A stretch of 64,000 nucleotides of DNA from Coriobacteriaceae bacterium (GTDB lineage Bacteria; Actinomycetota; Coriobacteriia; Coriobacteriales; Coriobacteriaceae). Where the stretch lies: positions 1 through 64,000 of the forward strand of contig CADFMD010000002.1 of NCBI GenBank assembly GCA_902835305.1, written 5' to 3'. Each line of letters starts with the position of its first letter. Positions within the stretch are counted from its first letter, which is position 1. Below the pieces are notes generated by a model. That model was not told where the DNA came from. It did not search any database and saw only the letters and a program-made list of their open reading frames with translations. Below, in pieces: positions 53,457 to 61,734 of this stretch. Both the position numbers and the translations under genes were made by a program.

Positions 53457-54311
53457 CTAGAGACCAGGTTCTCCAAGCAGGTTAACAATGTGATATGCGA
53501 GATAACTCTTCTCGGCATCGGTAACGACAACGTTATAGGTAGACGCTAAGTGGTCGGCAATTGACTCCGCACACGAGAACGCCCTCGGATACGCCGTTTC
53601 ATCGATACGGAACAGCGCGTCGCCATTGACCTGCCCCGCCGCGGGATCGAGCGCTCGCTGCGCAAAAAACTGCAGATGGCGAACGAAACGCTCATAGGGC
53701 AACGAGGTGTCATCGAGTGTCGTAGCATAGCGCTCGGAAACAATCGCGAGCACGTCGCGAACAAGCTGAACCGAGATGATGAGACGGTCAGAGCGCTGCG
53801 GCATGGTGGCGTTGACGATATGCAGCGTAATAAAACCCTGCTCTTCTTCGCTCATCTGGATGCCCATATACTCCTCGATAATCTGCAGCGCACGGCCCGC
53901 AAGCGCATACTCCTTGCGATAGAACTGCTGGATCTCGAGCAGCAACGGATTCTCGCAGGAGACGCCCTTGCGCTCGCGCTCCAAAGCAAGGCTGATATGG
54001 TCTGCAAGAGCAATGAGAATCTTGTCGTTGACATCAACATTGAGCTCTCGACGGAGCATCTGAACAATGTCTTCGGCAATCACGAGGTTGACGGTGGGGA
54101 TGGACTCCAAAAGATGTGCCAAGCGGTCAATCGTACGCGAATCCTGAGAAGTGCCCTCCTGCAGCGCATAGGTCTTTTCGACCGATGCTTCATCGATAGC
54201 GTCGCCGGCATGACGGCCAAAGCAGAGGCCTCGACCGATGACAATGAGCTCGGAGCCATCGTCCGAAGTGACCATTGCGACGTTATTGTTGAAAACTCGC
54301 TTGATAACCAC
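53457..54311 (-). CDS. BglG/LicT family transcription antiterminator
   Basis: About 284 residues. An N-terminal CAT RNA-binding domain (VIKRVFNNNVAMV; LIVIGRGLCFGRHAGD) is followed by two PRD domains (about 65-170 and 171-284) that are phosphorylated on His by PTS proteins. It binds nascent RNA and prevents termination when substrate is present. The GTG at 54311 gives the family start (MVIKRVFNNN); GTGs at 54320 and 54323 are alternatives. It lies between the EIIA and EIICB genes and presumably controls this operon. Confidence 0.92.
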   Translation of the reverse strand: MVIKRVFNNNVAMVTSDDGSELIVIGRGLCFGRHAGDAIDEASVEKTYALQEGTSQDSRTIDRLAHLLESIPTVNLVIAEDIVQMLRRELNVDVNDKILIALADHISLALERERKGVSCENPLLLEIQQFYRKEYALAGRALQIIEEYMGIQMSEEEQGFITLHIVNATMPQRSDRLIISVQLVRDVLAIVSERYATTLDDTSLPYERFVRHLQFFAQRALDPAAGQVNGDALFRIDETAYPRAFSCAESIADHLASTYNVVVTDAEKSYLAYHIVNLLGEPGL

Positions 54312-54329
54312 GGTACCCACCACAAGAAT

Positions 54330-54842
54330 TTACTCGGAAAGCCAGACGACAGGCTCTTTAACAGTAACAGGGCCGGAAGCGTGCTCACGAAGAGTCGAGT
54401 TCTCCGAACGCTCGCACACGATAACAAAGACCGTGGGGTCGAAGCCAGCGGCGCGAACCGCGTCGAAATCGACCTCGACGAGGGGCTGGCCCGCATCGAC
54501 ATGGTCACCCTGAGCAACAAGCGCATGGAAGCCCTTGCCCTCAAGTTTAACAGTGTCGATTCCGATATGCAGCATCACCTGAGCAGAGCTGTCGTCGGAC
54601 ATGATGCCCAGCGCGTGCTCAGTCGGAAACAGCGCCGCGACGGTGCCGGAAACAGGAGCGCACACCGTTTCCTCTTGGGGAACCACGGCAACGCCATCGC
54701 CCACGGCACGGCTGCTAAAAGCGGGGTCATTGGTATTTTCTAGATTAACAAGCTCGCCGGAAACAGGGGCGAGGATCTCGAACTCGGAAGTCGCAGTCGA
54801 CTGCTTGTCCGAGCCACCCATAAGGCGAGAAAAGAAACCCAT
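54330..54842 (-). CDS. PTS glucose-type EIIA component
   Basis: 170 residues. The EIIA-Glc fold is clear: ILAPVSGELVNLENTNDPAFSS, GVAVVPQEETVCAPVSGTV, TEHALGI (His 76), and the phosphorylation site LHIGIDTVKLEGKGF (His 92). A short amphipathic N-terminus (MGFFSRLMGG) resembles the membrane-binding helix of Crr. First gene of the operon, transcribed from the promoter at 54980-55007. The start at 54842 has AAGGGA about 9 nt upstream. Confidence 0.93.
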   Translation of the reverse strand: MGFFSRLMGGSDKQSTATSEFEILAPVSGELVNLENTNDPAFSSRAVGDGVAVVPQEETVCAPVSGTVAALFPTEHALGIMSDDSSAQVMLHIGIDTVKLEGKGFHALVAQGDHVDAGQPLVEVDFDAVRAAGFDPTVFVIVCERSENSTLREHASGPVTVKEPVVWLSE

Positions 54843-54868
54843 GTTGGCATGTCCCTTCATAAATATAG

Positions 54869-54954
54869 CCCAACCAAAATCAAGCGAATGCATCCATAGA
54901 GACACACCCGTTCAAAGACTTTGGTTAGGCCCACGTCCGAGGGACTCGGTAACC
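54869..54954 (-). promoter_or_regulatory. Operon leader with mutually exclusive hairpins
   Basis: On the transcript, GGTTA-CCGAG-tcc-CTCGG...TAACC (54922-54954) can form one hairpin, while CCTAACCAAA (54920-54929) can instead pair with TTTGGTTGGG (54869-54878) to form a second. Both use the same CCTAACC, the classic arrangement for antitermination. A BglG-type antiterminator is the second gene. It does not match the usual RAT consensus closely and the T tract is weak. Confidence 0.5.
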
Positions 54955-54979
54955 TTCCGCATTTCTTTTTACGGGAAGT

Positions 54980-55007
54980 ATTGTAGACAATAGCAAAGCC
55001 ATGTCTA
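54980..55007 (-). promoter_or_regulatory. Promoter of the alpha-glucoside PTS operon
   Basis: On the minus strand TAGACA (-35) and TACAAT (-10) are 16 nt apart. The implied leader is about 130 nt. Two direct copies of a CGGTATTT motif lie 21 nt apart just upstream (55024 and 55045), suggesting an activator or repressor bound on one DNA face. The rest of the 348-nt gap to 55190 holds a family B repeat and the helicase terminator. Confidence 0.6.
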
Positions 55008-55057
55008 TCATTATGACCGGTGAGCGGTATTTTTTCTTCGATAAACGGTATTTAGGC

Positions 55058-55104
55058 GGCACTTAGGGACGTTCCTTTTCTGCCGGCACCCAGGGACACT
55101 CCTT
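55058..55104. repeat. Family B repeat, tandem half-copy
   Basis: GGCACTTAGGGACGTTCCTT (55058-55077) is followed 27 nt downstream by GGCACCCAGGGACACTCCTT (55085-55104). The first unit is identical to one arm of the palindrome at 43530-43587, but the second is in direct orientation. Confidence 0.8.
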
Positions 55105-55120
55105 GCTCTGGCCCCTTTGC

Positions 55121-55158
55121 ACCAAAAAGGGCCCCGAGCGTAGTTGCTCGGGGCCCTT
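55121..55158 (-). terminator. Intrinsic terminator of the DEAD-box helicase gene
   Basis: A perfect 13-bp stem AAGGGCCCCGAGC / GCTCGGGGCCCTT with a 6-nt loop, followed on the minus strand by TTTTT. It is 33 nt past the stop codon. Confidence 0.88.
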
Positions 55159-55190
55159 AGCTTGCCTCACACTAGCGTGCGACGCGTATG

Positions 55191-57434
<2,244 letters not shown>

Positions 57435-57705
57435 ATGTTGTTGTTCCTTATCTGCACGCGCAATGGGCACGGCATGCGGCCGCGCGGGCGTGCTTGGTAG
57501 TGCGCTAATACATACAAAAACGGGTGCGCACAGAGAGGACGTTGCTCAGCACGCTGGCGATCGCTTTGGCAGCCCTATCACGCGCCGTCCAGACGCAGCA
57601 GCTCTAAGCGATGGAGCAGATTCGCCGCTGGTTAGTATACCCGTGCATCGCATGCCCCCACGTAAACCACAGATGACGAGGCGGGCTCGAGGTGGGCCCG
57701 GCCGA
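57435..57705. other. Leader and upstream region of the helicase gene
   Basis: No coding frame is supported here. A TATACT element on the minus strand (57634-57639) could be a -10 for the helicase gene, giving a leader of about 190 nt; no good -35 pairs with it. Long leaders are common for cold-shock helicases, but I see no specific conserved structure. Confidence 0.35.
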
Positions 57706-57845
57706 TTGTCTCAATCTGTAACATCTACAGGGCAAATCTTCCTCTGCGTGTTACAGGTCGAGACAAACGGTCGACACGGTTCACAAACGTCTCAATCTGT
57801 AACAGTTACCGAGTAAAATCGGTCCTAATTGTTATAGATCAAGAC
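57706..57845. repeat. Hairpin repeat array C, left cluster (2 units)
   Basis: Two units (57706-57766 and 57789-57845) each begin GTCTCAATCTGTAACA and end in an approximate complement (TGTTACAGGTCGAGAC; TGTTATAGATCAAGAC). The start-to-start distance is about 81 nt. The same family is found in four units at 61284-61583. The remainder to 58023 holds a TATAAT at 57912 and the FHA gene ribosome site. Confidence 0.88.
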
Positions 57846-58023
57846 AGAGGGGGATTTCCGCCCAGTCCAAACCAAATCTCTCAGTCTTCCTGCAATTTCG
57901 AACATGTGGCCTATAATGTTGCTTTGGTTACGCTACATATTGCGCAGCCATTTAATACGTCGCCCACCGGGGCCATTAATTCCTATCGCCATATTGGCTA
58001 GGAAGCAATCAAAGGAGGTATCC

Positions 58024-58986
58024 GTGGCAGCAGAGACACCTTGCTCGGTCCTCTATAACGATATTCGCTCGTTCGGCGGTCTTAGACATCTCGAGATCGC
58101 CCGAATGCTCATCAATGGAAACTCTTATCTCGGCAGTACCCTGCTCGAGAAATGCTCTTCCAACCGCTCGTATCTCACCCGTTACATCGTCCATCGCGAG
58201 CCTGACCAGTGCGCGCCCGCCATCTACAGCGACTTTGCCGTCACCACGCTCAATCTTTCCGCGGCAATCTGCAGCAAGCTCGGCGGCGGCGAGTCCGCCT
58301 ATCAGGCAATCGCCGAGCACTATCGCGGCCCGGCCGCCAACGAAATGATGTCGGCTCTCGCCAGCTACAAGTTGGACAGCCGCCTATATGCAAATGCCCT
58401 CAATCACATCGACAACTTTGACGGCAATGCCGTGCGCGAGAAGAGTACGCTTTACCTTATGCTCTTTGTGGCAACGGGGGCGCTCGCCGACCCCATCCAA
58501 GGCGTGGCCACCGTCGAGCGCTTTTGCGACAGCAAGACAGGCGGGCACTTTGGCACCACCGAAACTACCGTCGGACGTGGCTTTATGAGCAGCCTGGAGC
58601 AGCCGCGCACTGTCGCCCCCAACCTCGGTCTGCTCAGAACCCATGCCGACAACTGCGCCGACATGCAAATCCATCCCCTCACACGCGATCCGCGCGGCAC
58701 GGTAATTGGGTCCTTGCCCAAAACTTCGCCCAGCATCACCGATGTAGGCGCTGATGCATCGCGCGAGCATCTCCGCATTTGGCTCGAAGGTGGACGCTGG
58801 TACGCCCAGGGCCTTGGGTCGACCAACGGCACAGTGCTCGAATCGGGCGCGGGCGACGGCGATATTGTGATTGAGCCGCCGCGCGACCAACGCGAGCCCG
58901 GCAAGATCTATCCCCCAGTGGAAATCGAAAACAGTGACAGGCTCCATCTGGGTCTCTACACGACATTCCTTGTCATTGTGGACTAG
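58024..58986 (+). CDS. FHA domain protein of unknown function
   Basis: 320 residues from a GTG with a perfect AAAGGAGGT 4 nt upstream. The C-terminal 90 residues form an FHA domain (VGADASREHLRIWLEGGRWYAQ, then GLGSTNGTVLESG), which binds phosphothreonine. The N-terminal 220 residues are helical and match no family I know. The strict pairing with the downstream Ser/Thr kinase gene suggests the two form one signalling unit, with the FHA protein as substrate or adaptor. A hairpin terminator and a second long dyad separate the two genes. Confidence 0.85.
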   Translation: MAAETPCSVLYNDIRSFGGLRHLEIARMLINGNSYLGSTLLEKCSSNRSYLTRYIVHREPDQCAPAIYSDFAVTTLNLSAAICSKLGGGESAYQAIAEHYRGPAANEMMSALASYKLDSRLYANALNHIDNFDGNAVREKSTLYLMLFVATGALADPIQGVATVERFCDSKTGGHFGTTETTVGRGFMSSLEQPRTVAPNLGLLRTHADNCADMQIHPLTRDPRGTVIGSLPKTSPSITDVGADASREHLRIWLEGGRWYAQGLGSTNGTVLESGAGDGDIVIEPPRDQREPGKIYPPVEIENSDRLHLGLYTTFLVIVD

Positions 58987-58989
58987 CGC

Positions 58990-59018
58990 GGACGGCGATC
59001 GAAAGACGGTCGCCGTCC
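58990..59018 (+). terminator. Hairpin after the FHA gene
   Basis: GGACGGCGA / TCGCCGTCC, 9-bp stem with an 11-nt loop, followed by GTCTTTCGTCTT. It starts 4 nt after the FHA stop and could be a partial terminator. Confidence 0.6.
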
Positions 59019-59064
59019 GTCTTTCGTCTTCTACCTTCTGCGTCGTAAACGACAATACTCAGCG

Positions 59065-59125
59065 GTATACGTGGGCAGTGTGGCTATCATGGTACTTTAC
59101 CGATATCCACACTGCCCACGTATAC
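59065..59125. repeat. Perfect 19-bp inverted repeat before the kinase gene
   Basis: GTATACGTGGGCAGTGTGG and its exact complement are separated by 23 nt. It ends 32 nt before the kinase start, leaving the AAAGGA ribosome site free. It has no T tract, so an operator or mRNA structure is more likely than a terminator. Confidence 0.85.
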
Positions 59126-59157
59126 GCGCAGCAACCCATGCTAGACAAAGGAACGCC

Positions 59158-61242
59158 ATGGATACTACCGATAGCGCCTATGGCGACAAACTCATCCGTC
59201 TTGACACGTTCGACACCGCCGTGGCGGTCGACCCCAGCGCCGAGGACGACGCCAAGCGTCGGTTTATGACGCTTATTCTCCAGACGGCCCACCGCAACAA
59301 CGGCAACATCGGGCACGTGCTGCGCGCGACCAACACGAGCGGCGAGGTCTTTGCCGTCAAGCTGCTCAAGGACAACGCCATCCTTTCCGGCCAAGCCCCC
59401 GACCGCTCCGCCGAGCAATCGGCCGCGCACCTGGCCAACACCGCCGCACTGTTCGAGGAGTACCGTCATCTGTGTACCGTCTCGCACCTGCGCGGATTTC
59501 CGCGCGTCTATGGCTACGGATCGTGCGAGAACGACCCGCTCATCCTCATGGAGTGGGTCGAGGGCACCTCGCTCAAGCAGGCGCTGCCCTTGCTTCCGCA
59601 CGACGCCTCGGGCGGGCTGACCACCCAGATGGTCGCCGCCGTCGGAAACGCCGTACTTCGCGCGCTCTTGATGACCCAAGGCCTCGTGAATCCGGTCGTC
59701 CATCGCGACCTGTCGCCCGCCAATATCATGTTCCGCACCACCAGTCGAACGCTCGAGCAACAGATCGCCGATTGCTCCTTTGACCCCTGCCTCATCGACA
59801 TGGGCTCCGCGACCATGGCCCTCGGTGACGATACGATCACCCGGCGCGCCGACATCTGGCGCTTCGCCACGCCCGCATACGCCGCGCCCGAGATGCTCAC
59901 GCAGGATATCGAAGGCATCGCGGCCCTTCGCCGTTCGCCGGCAATCGATGTCTACGCGCTTTCGAGTGTTCTGTACCAGCTCTACAGCGGTCGCAAACCG
60001 TTTGACTTTGAGTCGACGGACGCCGCTGCAACCGGCTCGTTCTATCTCGTAAAGACCAAGACCAAGCCGGCACCGCTCGAGCCGCGCTGCGAGGGCGATG
60101 AAGCGCTCGTCCAAATCATCATGAAGGGTCTCTCAGTCGAGCAGTGCGATCGTCCCACCGAGCAGCAGATGCTCGAGGTGCTCTCGGCATACCTCACCGA
60201 TGCCGAATCTGAGGGCCGCGAGGGCGCGGGCAGTGACGCCGCAATCGACATCGACTCCGGTACACACCTTAAGGTCGACGTCGCCGGCGAGCGCGCGAGA
60301 GAGATCCTGGAGCAGGCCCGGCACGATGCCATGACCCGCCGCCGCTTTATTATCGGTGGCGTCGTTGCAGCCGTTGCGGGGCTCAGCGTTATCGGGGCGG
60401 CAACCCATGGCTTTGGCATCCCCGACTACCTTGACGGCATCCGCGGTTCACTTGACGACTACACCTGGGATCAGCTGCAGGAGATTTCGCTCAAGATTAA
60501 GGCCGCCGAGACCCGTAGCGAGGCACGCGAGATTGCCAAGCGCTATCACCTGCTCGATGCCGATGGGCATATCCCCTATCCGTGTACCAAGCGCGTGAAA
60601 CTCACCAACGGGCTGGAGGTCGGCGCGCAGCTTGTGGGCATCCGTCACGATGAGCTTCTGGACGGGACGGGCAAGGCTGGACTGACGTTTATGTTCGATG
60701 CCGGCATTGCCGAACGCGACGCCGCGGCCCAACCGTTGAACGCCGGCTGGGCAGATTGCGAGCTGCGGGAATGGCTCGACAGCGACGGCCTTAAGCTGCT
60801 GCCCAACGAGTTGCGCGCACTCATCAAATCTGTCAAAAAGATCTCGAATAACGTTGGCGCCGCCAGAAGCGCATCATGTCTGAGCGAGCTGCCCGCAACT
60901 CTTTGGCTGCCCGCCATGGTCGAGCTGTGCGGTACGCAACCGCCCGATTCGTTTGCCGAGGGCTTTCACTACCTGGCCGACATCTATAACGGCGAGGGCA
61001 AAGAGTACCAACTCTTCCGCGAGCTCAAGGTAAGTCCGTATACCACGAACGAGACGTTGGTTCGCCAGTGGAAGGGCAAGGACACCTGTTGGTGGGAACG
61101 AACGGCGAGTCCCGACACATCGGAGAGCGAAGGCACACTCTATATGAACCGCGTGGGGCACGACGGCGACGTCTTTACGTACGCAACGCCTGCGGAAAAG
61201 CCAAACAAGCTAACCTGTGTGATCCCCGGATTCTGCATCTAG
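59158..61242 (+). CDS. Membrane Ser/Thr protein kinase with extracellular DUF6273-like domain
   Basis: 694 residues. The kinase domain spans about 45-345: VAIK-type Lys in FAVKLL (Lys 68), catalytic loop VHRDLSPANIMF (182-193), DMG in place of DFG (214-216), and APE in TPAYAAPEML (243-245). One transmembrane helix lies at about 398-416, after RRRF. The outer C-terminal 270 residues resemble DUF6273 (EVGAQLVGIRHDELL; WADCELREWLDSDGLKLLP). The architecture is that of a PknB-like sensor with an unusual ligand domain. The start has AAAGGA 5 nt upstream. It follows the FHA gene. Confidence 0.9.
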   Translation: MDTTDSAYGDKLIRLDTFDTAVAVDPSAEDDAKRRFMTLILQTAHRNNGNIGHVLRATNTSGEVFAVKLLKDNAILSGQAPDRSAEQSAAHLANTAALFEEYRHLCTVSHLRGFPRVYGYGSCENDPLILMEWVEGTSLKQALPLLPHDASGGLTTQMVAAVGNAVLRALLMTQGLVNPVVHRDLSPANIMFRTTSRTLEQQIADCSFDPCLIDMGSATMALGDDTITRRADIWRFATPAYAAPEMLTQDIEGIAALRRSPAIDVYALSSVLYQLYSGRKPFDFESTDAAATGSFYLVKTKTKPAPLEPRCEGDEALVQIIMKGLSVEQCDRPTEQQMLEVLSAYLTDAESEGREGAGSDAAIDIDSGTHLKVDVAGERAREILEQARHDAMTRRRFIIGGVVAAVAGLSVIGAATHGFGIPDYLDGIRGSLDDYTWDQLQEISLKIKAAETRSEAREIAKRYHLLDADGHIPYPCTKRVKLTNGLEVGAQLVGIRHDELLDGTGKAGLTFMFDAGIAERDAAAQPLNAGWADCELREWLDSDGLKLLPNELRALIKSVKKISNNVGAARSASCLSELPATLWLPAMVELCGTQPPDSFAEGFHYLADIYNGEGKEYQLFRELKVSPYTTNETLVRQWKGKDTCWWERTASPDTSESEGTLYMNRVGHDGDVFTYATPAEKPNKLTCVIPGFCI

Positions 61243-61283
61243 GCGGCGGGCGTCTTGCCGTGACGGGACCCCTCCCCGGCAAT

Positions 61284-61583
61284 TGTCTCGATCTGTAACA
61301 CTAGCTCGGCAGATACAGGTCTAGATGTTACAGAACGAGACAAAACCCCAACCCTGCGAGACAACATCTCAATCTGTAACAGTAAGGGGTCAAAAACCGG
61401 TCCAGATGTTACAGATCGAGATGTTTGAGTTGACCGCGGACGGTCTGTCTCGATCTGTAACAGTTAGAACCCAAAAACCGGTCTAGATGTTACAGATCGA
61501 GACGTTAGTTTTCGGCTGAAATGTTTGTCTAAATCTGTAACAGCTATGGTTCAAAAACCGGTTCAGACGTTACAGATTGAGAT
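61284..61583. repeat. Hairpin repeat array C, right cluster (4 units)
   Basis: Four units at about 61284-61342, 61363-61425, 61447-61503 and 61527-61583. Each has arms close to GTCTCGATCTGTAACA and TGTTACAGATCGAGAC. Three share an inner CAAAAACCGGT block. Start-to-start spacing is 80-83 nt. With the two units at 57706-57845 they flank the FHA-kinase gene pair. No frame is conserved through them. The gap continues to 61734 with the copA promoter. Confidence 0.9.
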
Positions 61584-61656
61584 GTTTGGCAAAGACGGCC
61601 GCCGATTGAGCAGCCACCCTCATCTGTAATGAAAAATCATACATTCCAACAACTAC

Positions 61657-61687
61657 TAGACACCCCCAGGGGGTATGGGTGTATAGT
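61657..61687 (+). promoter_or_regulatory. copA promoter with CsoR-like operator
   Basis: TAGACA (61657-61662) and TATAGT (61682-61687), 19 nt apart, flank ACCCCCAGGGGGTAT. This G/C-tract dyad is the form bound by the copper-sensing repressor CsoR. Its position within the spacer agrees with repression relieved by Cu(I). No csoR gene is in the window. Confidence 0.65.
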
Positions 61688-61734
61688 ATCGGCAGGTTAA
61701 CAATTCCAGCACCGAACTACAGAAAGGAGAAGCC

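Noticed and set aside
54869..54954. Classical RAT antiterminator
   Set aside because: The hairpin order fits, but the sequence lacks the well-conserved RAT loops. It is kept only as a candidate non-canonical structure.
61284..61583. Regular repeats considered as a CRISPR array
   Set aside because: The period of about 81 nt, the hairpin form, sequence variation between units and the absence of cas genes do not fit CRISPR.
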